A DNA stretch of 64,000 nucleotides from Kiloniellaceae bacterium (GTDB taxonomy: Bacteria; Pseudomonadota; Alphaproteobacteria; Kiloniellales; Kiloniellaceae): assembly GCA_009377535.1 (NCBI GenBank), contig WHTV01000001.1:106421-170420 (forward strand). Direction: 5' to 3'. Position numbers and translations under genes: made by a program. The notes beneath the pieces were generated by a model. That model saw only the letters and a program-made list of their open reading frames with translations, was not told where the DNA came from and made no database searches. Shown here one piece after another: positions 14,929 to 23,275 of the stretch (the stretch's first letter is position 1; each line of letters opens with the position of its first letter).

Positions 14929-16287
14929 TCAAACCGGTAGCCAGATGCGCGCCCTCAGGCCGCCGCCGGGCGCTGCTTCCAAGGCTACGTCGCCGCCGTG
15001 GCTGCGCGCCACATCGCGCGCGATGGTCAGGCCGAGGCCGATGCCGCCGGTAGCCGGATTGCGCGACTGCTCGAGCCGGAAGAAGGGCTTGAAGACGTCC
15101 TCGTAGCTCTCCGGCGGAATGCCCGGGCCATCGTCGTCGATCGTCACTTCGACCAAGCTCTTGCGGCGACCGGCCCTGACGGCGACATGCTGGCCGTGGC
15201 GCTGGGCATTGGCGATCAGGTTGGTCAGGCAGCGGCGCATGCCTTCGCGGCGCAGCGGCAGGGTGAGGTCCTGCTCGACGTGCAGGTCGAGCGCGCGACC
15301 ATCGCGGGTCAACTGCGTCACCACATCGCGCAGCAGGCGACCGAGGTCGGTCGGCGCCGGTGTCTCCTGGCCTTCGCCGCGGGCAAAGGCAAGGTACCCC
15401 TCCACCATGTGCTCCATCTCCGAGACATCGGCCTGCAGGTATTTTGCGTCGGGGACCTCCTGCAGCATTTCCAATTGCAGCTTCATGCGGGTGAGCGGCG
15501 TGCGCAGGTCATGGCTGACGCCCGCCAGCATCTCGGTGCGTTGCTGGATCTGCCGCTTGATGCGGTCGCGCATGCTGATGAAGGCGACGGCGGCCTGGCG
15601 GACTTCCGTCGCACCTTCCGGCTTGAAGTCGCGCACCTCCCGGCCCTTGCCGAAGCTGTCGGCGGCGTGCGCCAGGCGACGGATCGGTTTCACCTGATTG
15701 CGCATGAAGACGACAGCGATGCCGAACAGCAGGATCGAGCTGCCGATGGTCCAGGAGATGAAGATGTAGGTGGTGGAGGAGAAGAGCCTTTCGCTGGTGA
15801 CCAGCACGCGCAGCACGCCTTGCGGAAGTTGTACCAGAATCTCGACGCGCTCGCGGATCGAGCGCGTGTCGATCGCGAAGCGCCGGCCCAGGCGTTCGCG
15901 CAGCGCGTCCTCCAACCGCGCCTCGACCACGCTGCGGACGCTGCCGGGGCGCGCCAGCATCGGCAGCTCGACGGCCTCCGTCAGGCTGAGTTGGAGCTGC
16001 ATCGTCGAGCGTGCCAGCTGAAAGACCTCGCGCCGATGCTGCAAGCCGGGGTCCTGCTCCAAGAGGGCGATCACCGCTGCGACATCGCCGGCAAGGCCCT
16101 GGGCCAGCCGCTTTGTAATGGTGTCGTAGTGACGATCGTAGAACACCCAGGTGGAGATCACCTGCAGCAGGATGAGCGGCGTGATGATGATCAGGACGGC
16201 GCGGCCGAGCAGCGAGCGCGGCAGGAAGCGCCGGACCGGGCCGGGCGTGCCGTGCGGATAGAGCGGGTCTGGCGGCGAAGAGGTCAT
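14929..16287 (-). CDS. EnvZ-like sensor histidine kinase
   Basis: 452 aa. A first membrane helix (AVLIIITPLILLQVISTWVF), a periplasmic domain of about 120 residues, a second helix (YIFISWTIGSSILLFGIAVVFM), HAMP (PIRRLAHAADSFGKG), the H-box AGVSHDLRTPLTRMKLQLEML, and an ATPase domain with N-box LIANAQRH, DDDGPGIP and GGIGLGLTIARDV. It autophosphorylates on His and should pass phosphate to the OmpR-type regulator encoded 49 bp upstream. The stimulus is unknown; osmotic or envelope signals fit EnvZ relatives. Confidence 0.9.
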   Translation of the reverse strand: MTSSPPDPLYPHGTPGPVRRFLPRSLLGRAVLIIITPLILLQVISTWVFYDRHYDTITKRLAQGLAGDVAAVIALLEQDPGLQHRREVFQLARSTMQLQLSLTEAVELPMLARPGSVRSVVEARLEDALRERLGRRFAIDTRSIRERVEILVQLPQGVLRVLVTSERLFSSTTYIFISWTIGSSILLFGIAVVFMRNQVKPIRRLAHAADSFGKGREVRDFKPEGATEVRQAAVAFISMRDRIKRQIQQRTEMLAGVSHDLRTPLTRMKLQLEMLQEVPDAKYLQADVSEMEHMVEGYLAFARGEGQETPAPTDLGRLLRDVVTQLTRDGRALDLHVEQDLTLPLRREGMRRCLTNLIANAQRHGQHVAVRAGRRKSLVEVTIDDDGPGIPPESYEDVFKPFFRLEQSRNPATGGIGLGLTIARDVARSHGGDVALEAAPGGGLRARIWLPV

Positions 16288-16336
16288 CGGCCGGGAAAAC
16301 GGAAGGCGGCGCGGCGGCAGATCACTCGGCGAAGCA

Positions 16337-17047
16337 TCAGTCGGGCATCAGCACGTAACCGGTGCCACGCACGGTCTGCAGGTAGCGCGGGAACTTCGGA
16401 TCGGGCTCGATCTTGCGACGCAGGCGTGTCACCTGCACGTCGATGGTGCGGGTGTTGCCGCTGATCATGCTTTCCTCGCCCAGGGCGTCGCGGGTGATCG
16501 GCTCGCCGGCGCGCCGGGCCAGCGCTTTCAGCAAGGAGGCCTCGGCGGTGGTCAGCCGCACGAAGCTGCCGGCGCGGGTCAGCTCCTCGCGCTCCAGGTC
16601 GAAGCAGAACTCGCCGAAGGTGATCTTGCTCGGCGGCGGTGCCGCCGGCGGTGGCACGCGGCGCAGGATGGCGTTGATGCGCAAGACCAGCTCGCGCGGC
16701 TCGAAGGGCTTCGGCAGGTAGTCGTCGGCGCCGCATTCGAAGCCGGCGATGCGGTTCTCCGTTTCGTTCATGGCGGTCAGCAGCAGGATCGGCACCGCGT
16801 TGTCGTGGCGCAGCGTCTCGGTCAGCTGAAGGCCGGTCTCGCCGGGCATCATGATGTCGAGCACCAGCAGGTCGAAGGCCAGCGCCGCCAGCTTGGCGCG
16901 CGCATCGGCGGCATCGACCGCCGTGGTGACGCGAAAGCCCTGGTCGCTCAGATAGCGCTGTAGCAGGCCGCGCAGGCGCGTGTCGTCGTCGACGACCAGG
17001 ATGTGCGGCTGCTCGGCCGGGGCCTGTTCGCTGGCTTGCTCGCTCAT
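16337..17047 (-). CDS. OmpR-family response regulator (PetR-like)
   Basis: 236 aa. Receiver domain with DDD pocket (LVVDDDTRLRGLL), phospho-acceptor D in LLVLDIMMPGETG and the switch Thr/Lys (LLTAMNE, YLPKPF), then a winged-helix DNA-binding domain (LTTAEASLLKALARRAGEPITRDAL, RTIDVQVTRLRRKIEPDPKFPRYLQTVRGTGYVL). It is followed by its kinase and preceded by a MarR protein, an order that resembles petP-petR of Rhodobacter, where PetR is needed for cytochrome bc1 synthesis. That link is family knowledge and is not shown here. Confidence 0.92.
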   Translation of the reverse strand: MSEQASEQAPAEQPHILVVDDDTRLRGLLQRYLSDQGFRVTTAVDAADARAKLAALAFDLLVLDIMMPGETGLQLTETLRHDNAVPILLLTAMNETENRIAGFECGADDYLPKPFEPRELVLRINAILRRVPPPAAPPPSKITFGEFCFDLEREELTRAGSFVRLTTAEASLLKALARRAGEPITRDALGEESMISGNTRTIDVQVTRLRRKIEPDPKFPRYLQTVRGTGYVLMPD

Positions 17048-17112
17048 GGCCGGGAGTATAGGGCCGCCCGCAGTGGCCCGCTAGCGGCAGGACTCACCAG
17101 CAATGAGGCAAA

Positions 17113-17655
17113 CTAGCGCCGGCCTGCGGTCTTTGTCGGAGGTGTCTTCGCGGCGGCGGGCCGGCCGGCCAGCTCAGGGCGGTCGAAGCGGCCGCGATCG
17201 GCCGCGTCGATGATGTTGATGAGCACGGTGCGAAAGCCCTCCACCGCCTCGGCACCGGCGCTGCGATAGGCCCGCGCGATGCGCACGCGCTGCTGCTCGG
17301 TCAGCTTGTTCTCCAGTTCGCGGCCCTTGTCGGTGAGGTCCAGGAGGCGCTGACGGCGGTCGCGCAGGCCGGGGCGCTGGGTGATGAAGCCATCCGCCAC
17401 CAGCTGGCTCAGGACCCGGGAGAGCGACTGCTTGGTGATGCGCAGGATGGCCAGCAACTCCGACACTGTGATGCCGGGATTGCGGCCGACGAAGTAGATG
17501 ACCCGGTGGTGGGCACGCCCAAAACCGTAGTCGGCAAGGATCTGGTCCGGCTCGCCGGTGAAGTCGCGGTAGGCGAAGAACAGCAGTTCCATCGCCTGGC
17601 GCAGCTCCTCCTCGCGCAGGAAGAGGGGATTCGGACCGCCTTTTACGTCAGCCAT
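17113..17655 (-). CDS. MarR-family regulator, PetP-like
   Basis: 180 aa from the ATG at 17655; the ORF-track version runs 108 codons into the upstream gap. FLREEELRQAMELLFFAYRDFTGEPDQILADYGFGRAHHRVIYFVGRNPGITVSELLAILRITKQSLSRVL is the strongly conserved PetP-type N-terminus and helix-turn-helix. The tail is an unstructured Ala/Pro/Lys extension. It is transcribed toward the PetR-like regulator and away from ilvE. The long AT-rich gap upstream has dyads that suit autoregulation. Confidence 0.85.
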   Translation of the reverse strand: MADVKGGPNPLFLREEELRQAMELLFFAYRDFTGEPDQILADYGFGRAHHRVIYFVGRNPGITVSELLAILRITKQSLSRVLSQLVADGFITQRPGLRDRRQRLLDLTDKGRELENKLTEQQRVRIARAYRSAGAEAVEGFRTVLINIIDAADRGRFDRPELAGRPAAAKTPPTKTAGRR

Positions 17656-17659
17656 ATTG

Positions 17660-17717
17660 ACATATCTACCTAATCTTGTTACATATCGATAGCAATATTT
17701 GATCGAAAGTATCAAAT
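17660..17717. promoter_or_regulatory. Candidate operators between petP-like gene and ilvE
   Basis: An exact inverted repeat ATTTGAT-N7-ATCAAAT at 17697-17717, and a direct repeat ACATATC at 17660-17666 and 17681-17687, spaced 21 bp or two helical turns. The stretch is much more AT-rich than its surroundings. It lies just upstream of the petP-like start, so autoregulation by that MarR protein is the simplest reading. Confidence 0.45.
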
Positions 17718-17902
17718 CGGAACTATTTACCGAAGAAAATCTCTGATCGGTTAGCCTTACTGACTGATCTTCCCTAGATTTCCGGCGCGGCTCTGGGGAA
17801 GGGGTCAGCATCTCCTGCCGGCGGGAAGTCTTACGGGGGCGGGCCGGCCCCGCGCAACGATCAACAATCCTCTCAGCAAGGTTTTTAGGGACGAAACGAG
17901 CA

Positions 17903-18796
17903 ATGTCCATACTCCCTTTCGACGACCGTGACGGCGTCATCTGGTACGACGGCGAACTGATGCCCTGGCGCGACGCCAAGCTGCACGTGCTCAGCCACGG
18001 GCTGCACTACGGCTCCTGCGTCTTCGAGGGCGAGCGCTCCTATGCCGGGCGCATCTTCAAGATCGAGGAACATCACGACCGGCTGCTTGCCTCGGGCAAG
18101 CTGCTCGGCTTCAACCTGCCTTACAGCCGCCAGGAGATCGACGCGGCCGCTGTGGCGGTGCTGGAGGCCAATGGCATCGTCGACGGCTACATCCGCCCGG
18201 TCGCCTGGCGCGGCAGCGAGATGATGGCGGTTTCGGCCCAGCAGACCAAGATTCACGTGGCCGTGGCCGCCTGGCAGTGGCCGGCCTATTTCGCGCCGGA
18301 GGCCCGCCTGAAGGGCATCCGCATGACCATGGCCGACTGGAAGCGGCCCTCGCCGGAAACCGCACCCTGCCGCTCCAAGGCGGCCGGCCTCTATATGATC
18401 TGCACGCTTTCCAAGCACGCGGCCGAGGCCAAGGGCTACAATGATGCCCTCATGCTCGACTATCGTGGCTTGATTGCGGAGGCAACCGGTGCCAACGTGT
18501 TCCTGGTACAGGACGGCAAGATCCACACGCCGACGCCGGACTGCTTCCTCGACGGCATTACCCGACGCACCGTCATCGAGCTCGCCAAGCGGCGCGGCTA
18601 TGAGGTGATAGAGCGGGCGATCAAGCCGAAGGAGCTTGCAAAGACCCAGGAGGTTTTCTTGACGGGGACCGCCGTGGAGGTGACGCCGGTGGCCGAGATC
18701 GACGAATTCAGGTTCGCGGCCGGTGAGATCACCCGCAACCTGATGAACGACTACGACACTCTGGTGCGCAAGCACGCCGCTGCCAGCGCTGCCTAG
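17903..18796 (+). CDS. ilvE: Branched-chain amino acid aminotransferase
   Basis: 297 aa class-IV PLP enzyme. SHGLHYGSCVFEGERSY is the N-terminal signature, the PLP lysine is K159 in PCRSKAAGLYM, and EATGANVFLVQDGKIHTP plus FLTGTAVEVTPV complete the fold. It makes valine, leucine and isoleucine from their keto acids with glutamate as donor. It is a single-gene unit: a divergent regulator lies upstream and a strong terminator follows. D-amino acid transaminase is the alternative in this family, but the VEGERSY/TGTAVEV pattern favours IlvE. Confidence 0.93.
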   Translation: MSILPFDDRDGVIWYDGELMPWRDAKLHVLSHGLHYGSCVFEGERSYAGRIFKIEEHHDRLLASGKLLGFNLPYSRQEIDAAAVAVLEANGIVDGYIRPVAWRGSEMMAVSAQQTKIHVAVAAWQWPAYFAPEARLKGIRMTMADWKRPSPETAPCRSKAAGLYMICTLSKHAAEAKGYNDALMLDYRGLIAEATGANVFLVQDGKIHTPTPDCFLDGITRRTVIELAKRRGYEVIERAIKPKELAKTQEVFLTGTAVEVTPVAEIDEFRFAAGEITRNLMNDYDTLVRKHAAASAA

Positions 18797-18823
18797 CGCC
18801 GCCCTTACATCGGTTCGACAATG

Positions 18824-18862
18824 ACCGGGCGGCGCAAAGGGTAGCGCCGCCCGGTTTTTTTT
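18824..18862 (+). terminator. Rho-independent terminator after ilvE
   Basis: Perfect 12-bp stem ACCGGGCGGCGC / GCGCCGCCCGGT with an 8-nt loop followed by eight T residues. This is the cleanest terminator in the window. Confidence 0.95.
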
Positions 18863-18882
18863 GGAACTTGAAGGAGATTGAA

Positions 18883-19392
18883 ATGTCCCGCGCCTTCGTG
18901 AAAGAAGACGACGCCGGCATGCCCGAGGCGCAGGTCGATCTGCCGATGAGCGAGCACCCGAACTTCGTGACGGCGGCGGGCCTGCAGATGCTGCGCGAGA
19001 AGGCGAAGGAGTACGAGGCCGAGCGCGCGCGCCTGAAGGGGCATGAAGGCGAGCTTTCCGCCCAGTCGCATCTTCCGCGTGTGGAGCAGGAACTGCGCTA
19101 TTGGGAGGAACGCCTGCGCACGGCCATCCCGATCGATCTCGCCAAGCAGCCGCGCGGCAAGGTCGCCTTCGGCGCCGTGGTGACCGTGGCCGACGAGGAG
19201 GGCAAGCAGCGCGATTATGCCATCGTCGGCGAGGACGAGGCCGACCCGCAGAACGGCAAGGTCTCCTACGTCTCGCCCCTGGCCCGCGCCCTGGACGGCG
19301 CCGAAGTCGGCGACACCATCGTCTGGAAGCGTCCCGCCGGCGACCAGGAGCTCGAGGTGATGGCGATCAAGTATGAGGCGGGTGAGGCATGA
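18883..19392 (+). CDS. GreA/GreB-family transcription elongation factor
   Basis: 169 aa from the ATG at 18883, which has AAGGAG 8 bp upstream. The coiled coil (GLQMLREKAKEYEAERARL...RVEQELRYWEERLRTAIPID) precedes a FKBP-like C-terminal domain (VAFGAVVTVADEEGKQRDYAIVGEDEADPQNGKVSYVSPLARALDGAEVGD). Gre factors enter the RNA polymerase secondary channel and rescue backtracked complexes. The tip of the coiled coil reads HEGELSAQSHLP, not the usual acidic D-x-x-EN-x-EY, so cleavage activity may be changed. It could be a Gre paralogue and not the main GreA. Confidence 0.85.
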   Translation: MSRAFVKEDDAGMPEAQVDLPMSEHPNFVTAAGLQMLREKAKEYEAERARLKGHEGELSAQSHLPRVEQELRYWEERLRTAIPIDLAKQPRGKVAFGAVVTVADEEGKQRDYAIVGEDEADPQNGKVSYVSPLARALDGAEVGDTIVWKRPAGDQELEVMAIKYEAGEA

Positions 19393-19487
19393 GCCGCTGA
19401 CTTCAGAAGCCGGCTTCCTGCTGGTGCTGCCGGAAGACGAGGAGAACGCGGCGAGGCGCTGTCCATGGCTGAAGGGCAGGCACCCAG

Positions 19488-19925
19488 CTAGACCCCCGGC
19501 CCGCGCTCCAGGTAGGTGTTCAGTACGATGTAGGACTGGGTTCTGATCACGCCCTTGATGGCGTAGAGGCGGTGGAGGATGTCTTCCAGCGCGCGGGTGC
19601 TTTCGCAGCGCACCTTCAGCACCATGCAGGTGTCGCCGGCGACGGCGTGGATTTCCTCGACGCGGGAGTCGTCGGCCACGGCCATCAGCTCCGGCGTCTT
19701 GCCCCAGCCCTCGGTGTCGATATGAATGAAGGCCGAGAGCGGCCGGCCGACCGCCTCGCCGTCGAGGCGCGCCACGGTGGCGCGGATGGCGCCGGATTTC
19801 TTCAGCTTCTTCACCCGCTCGTGCACGGCCGGCGCCGAGAGGTGCAGGCGCTCGCCCATCTCCTTGTAGGAGAGGGTGGCGTCCTCGGCCAAGAGGCCTA
19901 ACAGCTTTCGGTCCGTCGGGTCCAT
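19488..19925 (-). CDS. Lrp/AsnC-family transcriptional regulator
   Basis: 145 aa. The N-terminal helix-turn-helix reads DRKLLGLLAEDATLSYKEMGERLHLSAPAVHERVKKLKKSGAIRATVARLD, followed by the RAM/AsnC ligand domain (SAFIHIDTEGWGKTPELMAV... GDTCMVLKVRCESTRALEDIL). It is divergent from an MFS transporter, which is probably its target, since Lrp proteins of this type often control amino-acid exporters next door. The effector is unknown. Confidence 0.88.
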   Translation of the reverse strand: MDPTDRKLLGLLAEDATLSYKEMGERLHLSAPAVHERVKKLKKSGAIRATVARLDGEAVGRPLSAFIHIDTEGWGKTPELMAVADDSRVEEIHAVAGDTCMVLKVRCESTRALEDILHRLYAIKGVIRTQSYIVLNTYLERGPGV

Positions 19926-20053
19926 GCGCCGAGCTTACCAGGTTCGGCTCTGAACGGTATTCGTAATTTCTGAAGCGGGTAATTTGCGGATTGTTCAGAA
20001 TGAAATTCGGCAAAAGAATGACTTCGTCGTCCCCTCGTTCCAGGAGAAGCCGA

Positions 20054-21241
20054 ATGTCCGAAGCCTCCGGCACCGCCGTTCCTCTCCGCTTCACGCCGGC
20101 GCTCAGCCGCCAGCTTCTCAGCCTGACGCTGGCCATCGCCACGGTGGGTCTGCAGTCGCTCATGGTGGCGCCGCTCCTGACCGACATGGCGCGCGACCTG
20201 GCGGTCGGGCCGGCGGTGATCGGCCGCGCCGTCGGCCTCTACGGGGCGGGCGTGGCGCTGGCGGCACTGATCAGCGCGCCCAGGCTCGACGGCTGGCCGC
20301 GGCGGCGCGTCCTGGTGCTCGCCCTGGTCGCGCTCGGCCTGGCGCTCGCCGGCTGCGCCCTGGCGCGTGACGGGGTGATGCTGGGGGCCGCCATGGCGGC
20401 CTGCGGCCTGGCGGCTGGCGTCATCCTGCCGACCACCTATGCGCTGGCCGGCGACCTGGCGCCGCAGGCTTTGCGCTCGCGCGCCATCGGCCGGGTCATC
20501 GTCGGCTGGTCCGTCGCCATGGTGCTGGGCGTGCCGGCGGCCGCCCTGCTGGCCGAGCAGTTCGGCTGGCGCGGCGCCTATGCGGTGATCGCCGGGGTCG
20601 CCGCCCTGGCGGCGCTGTCGGTCCTGACCCTCCCGGCGGCCAAGGTCCCCGAGGGCGCGCGACTCGTGCCCTACCGCGTTGCCCTGGCGCAGCCGGAGGT
20701 GCTGCGGCTACTGATCATGACGCTGGCTTACATGCTGGCCTTCTACGGTTGCTACACCTTTCTCACCGATCACCTGCGCGCAACCGATGACCTCGGCCCC
20801 TCGCTCGGCGGCTGGATCTCGCTCAGCTACGGCCTCGGCTTCGGCCTGGCGGTGTTCGGCGACGGCCTGCTCGATCGTCTCGGACCCTGGCGGGTCGCCG
20901 CGCCTGCCTTTCTCATCCTGGCGGGCATCATGCTGCTGCTGCCCCTGGCGGCGGGACTCTCGCCGTGGGCGGTGGTGGCGCTGGCGCTGCCCTGGGGCAT
21001 CGTGAACCACTTCGGCCTCAACGTCCTCGTCTCGCTGCTGTCGAGCGGCGAGGCGGCCGTGCGCGGTGCCGTGCTCGGGCTCTACAGCGCCGTCACCTAC
21101 CTCGCGCACTTCCTCGCTGGCGCCGGCCTCGGCCTGGTCTATGCCGGGGCCGGCTTCACGGCGGTGGCAATGGTCGCGGCCGCGGGATTGGCTGTTGCGG
21201 CGGGGATGGCGGTGCTGCCGGCTGTGACGCGGCGGGCGTGA
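20054..21241 (+). CDS. MFS transporter
   Basis: 395 aa from the ATG at 20054 with AGGAGAAG 8 bp upstream; the ORF-track start is 21 codons too early. Twelve hydrophobic segments and the MFS pattern are clear, with the loop GAGVALAALISAPRLDGWPRRRVLVLAL between TM2 and TM3 standing for the usual G-x-L-D-R-x-GRR-x motif. The profile is that of small drug or amino-acid exporters. Control by the divergent Lrp regulator would favour an amino-acid or metabolite efflux role. Confidence 0.85.
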   Translation: MSEASGTAVPLRFTPALSRQLLSLTLAIATVGLQSLMVAPLLTDMARDLAVGPAVIGRAVGLYGAGVALAALISAPRLDGWPRRRVLVLALVALGLALAGCALARDGVMLGAAMAACGLAAGVILPTTYALAGDLAPQALRSRAIGRVIVGWSVAMVLGVPAAALLAEQFGWRGAYAVIAGVAALAALSVLTLPAAKVPEGARLVPYRVALAQPEVLRLLIMTLAYMLAFYGCYTFLTDHLRATDDLGPSLGGWISLSYGLGFGLAVFGDGLLDRLGPWRVAAPAFLILAGIMLLLPLAAGLSPWAVVALALPWGIVNHFGLNVLVSLLSSGEAAVRGAVLGLYSAVTYLAHFLAGAGLGLVYAGAGFTAVAMVAAAGLAVAAGMAVLPAVTRRA

Positions 21242-21250
21242 TCGGCAGCG

Positions 21251-21721
21251 CTACTCGGCCGCGTCTGGACCGCGTTTGACCCAGCGGGCGGCGGCGGCAT
21301 CGTCGCTGTCGCGGGCGTCGACCCACTGGGCGCCCTGGTCGGTCTCTTCCAGCTTCCAGAAGGGGGCCTTGGTCTTCAGCCAGTCCATGAGGAATTCGCA
21401 GGCCTCAAAGGCGGCCTGGCGGTGGGCCGAGGCGGCGGCGACCATCACGATCTGGTCGCCGGGCTCGAGGCGGCCGTAGCGGTGGATGACCAAGCTCGCT
21501 TCCAACGGCCAGCGCTGCTTCGCCTCCTCTTCGATCTCGGAAAGCATCTTCTCGGTCATCGCCGGGTAGTGCTCCAGCGTCATGGCGCTGATCCCGCTGC
21601 CGCCCGCCATGTCGCGCACCAGGCCGACGAAGACGGCGACGCCGCCGATGGCCTGATTGCCCTCGGTGAGCTTGGCGAGTTCCTTGCCGACGTCGAAGTC
21701 TTCCTGCTGCACGCGGATCAT
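21251..21721 (-). CDS. moaE: Molybdopterin synthase catalytic subunit
   Basis: 156 aa. Shows GNQAIGGVAVFVGLVRDMAGGSGISAMTLEHYPAMTEKML, the RYGRLEPGDQIVMVAAASAHRQAAFEACEFLMDWLKTKAPFWKLE core with the conserved Lys pair, and a C-terminal WVDARDSD. With MoaD it puts two sulfurs into cyclic pyranopterin monophosphate. It is the last gene of the minus-strand run and follows moaD by 5 bp. Confidence 0.96.
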   Translation of the reverse strand: MIRVQQEDFDVGKELAKLTEGNQAIGGVAVFVGLVRDMAGGSGISAMTLEHYPAMTEKMLSEIEEEAKQRWPLEASLVIHRYGRLEPGDQIVMVAAASAHRQAAFEACEFLMDWLKTKAPFWKLEETDQGAQWVDARDSDDAAAARWVKRGPDAAE

Positions 21722-21726
21722 GGCGT

Positions 21727-21978
21727 TCAGCCTCCGGTCACCGGCGGGAAGAGGGCGACCTCGTCGTCGGGGCCGATGGGGTCGCCCGGCTTGGCGTAGG
21801 CCTGGTTCACCGCCACGCGGATGGCACCGCGGTCGGAGAGCGCGTCGGCGAAGTTGGGCCCGCGGCCTTCCAGCCAGGACAGGAGCTGGCCCACCGTGGC
21901 GACGCCCGCCGGCGGGGTCACGTTTTCCTCGGCAAGGCCGGTTTTGGTCTTGAGCCAGGCAAAATACAGCAGCTTCAC
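21727..21978 (-). CDS. moaD: Molybdopterin synthase sulfur carrier subunit
   Basis: 83 aa ubiquitin-like protein ending in the obligatory Gly-Gly (ALFPPVTGG) that becomes the thiocarboxylate. MKLLYFAWLKTKTGLAEENV starts the beta-grasp fold. It donates sulfur to MoaE, whose gene follows directly. It needs MoeB/MoaD-activating enzyme and the moaA/moaC products, none of which are in the window. Confidence 0.95.
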   Translation of the reverse strand: MKLLYFAWLKTKTGLAEENVTPPAGVATVGQLLSWLEGRGPNFADALSDRGAIRVAVNQAYAKPGDPIGPDDEVALFPPVTGG

Positions 21979-22002
21979 GAGGTCTTGCTTCCTAAGGCTT
22001 TG

Positions 22003-23271
22003 TTATTGTGTCACTTCGCTGAAGGGCAGGAAGTCCACCATCGCGCCGGCCTCCAGCCGGGTCAAGTCCTCGGGCAGCTCGACGAGGCCGTCGGCCGCGA
22101 CCAGGGAGGAGAGAATGCCGGCACCCTCGCGCGGGAACTTCTGCGCCGTTAGGGCGCCCGTGGGATCCTCGACCAGATGGGCGCGCAGCCATTCGCGGCG
22201 GTCCTTTTTCTTCTTGTGGTCGAAGCCGGCGCGTACGCGAAAGACATGCGGCGGCGCGTCGCGGCCGCCCATCATGCGCAGTATCAAGGGCCGCACGATG
22301 GTGAGGAAGGTGACCACCACGGCGACCGGGTTGCCCGGCAGGCCGACGAAGGGGATGCGCCCGACCTGGCCGAGGGCGATGGGCCGGCCGGGCTTCACCG
22401 CCAGGCGCCAGAGGTGCAGCTTGCCGAGGGCTTCGACGGCGGCTTTTATGTGGTCCTCTTCGCCGACCGAGACGCCGCCGGAGGTGACCAGCAGGTCATG
22501 GTCGGCTTTCGCCTCGTCGAGTGCCGAGCGCACCACGTCGGGGCGGTCCGGCAGGATGCCGAGGTCGTTGACCTGGCAGCCGAGGCCGATGAGGAGGGCG
22601 TGGATGGTGTAGCGGTTGGAATCGTAGATGGCGCCGGCCTCGAGCGGCTGGCCCGGCTCGCGCAGTTCGTCGCCGGTGGAGAACAGGCCAACCTTGAGCC
22701 GGGTCGAGACCACGACCTCGCGGCGGCCGACCGCCGCGGCCTGGCCGACGTCCTGTGGACGCAGGCGCTGGCCGCGCTGCAGGACGACGCTGCCCTTGGC
22801 GACGTCCTCGCCGGCCTCGCGCGCGTTGGCGCCTTTCCTGATGCCCGGCTTGATGATGACGTGTTCGTCCCCCGCGTCGCCTTCGGCAATGCAGTCCTCC
22901 TGCATCATCACGGTGTCGGGACCGTCCGGCAGGCGCGCGCCGGTGAAGATACGGATCGCCGCCCCGGGTCGGGCGGCCGGCAGATCCTGCTGGCCCGCGG
23001 TCACCCTGCCGACGACCGGCAGGCGCGTTTCTTCGTAGGGATCGAGGTCGGCGTGGAAGACGGCAAAGCCGTCGACGGCGGAGTTGGGCGCCGGTGGGAC
23101 GTCGACCGGCGAGACGATGTCCTCTGCCAGGATGCGGCCGAGCGCCGCGTGCAGGGCGACCGGCTCGGTGCCGGTCACCGGCGTGATCGCCTTCGAGAGC
23201 AGCTCGCGCGCCTCGTCGACTCGCATGAGGCGTCCGCCGTGGGCGAAGCAGTCGTCGCTCAGCTGTGCCAT
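22003..23271 (-). CDS. moeA: Molybdopterin molybdenumtransferase
   Basis: 422 aa from the ATG at 23271; the ORF-track version overlaps mobB. Typical MoeA order: N-terminal VDEARELLSKAITPVTGTEPVALHAALGRILAEDIVSPVDVPPAPNSAVDGFAV, the middle GARLPDGPDTVMMQED, the active-site domain SGGVSVGEEDHIKAAVEALG with PGRPIALGQVGRIPFVGLPGNPVAVVVTF, and a C-terminal beta domain. It inserts molybdate into adenylated molybdopterin. It lies 4 bp after mobB, in one operon. Confidence 0.96.
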   Translation of the reverse strand: MAQLSDDCFAHGGRLMRVDEARELLSKAITPVTGTEPVALHAALGRILAEDIVSPVDVPPAPNSAVDGFAVFHADLDPYEETRLPVVGRVTAGQQDLPAARPGAAIRIFTGARLPDGPDTVMMQEDCIAEGDAGDEHVIIKPGIRKGANAREAGEDVAKGSVVLQRGQRLRPQDVGQAAAVGRREVVVSTRLKVGLFSTGDELREPGQPLEAGAIYDSNRYTIHALLIGLGCQVNDLGILPDRPDVVRSALDEAKADHDLLVTSGGVSVGEEDHIKAAVEALGKLHLWRLAVKPGRPIALGQVGRIPFVGLPGNPVAVVVTFLTIVRPLILRMMGGRDAPPHVFRVRAGFDHKKKKDRREWLRAHLVEDPTGALTAQKFPREGAGILSSLVAADGLVELPEDLTRLEAGAMVDFLPFSEVTQ

Positions 23272-23275
23272 GGCG

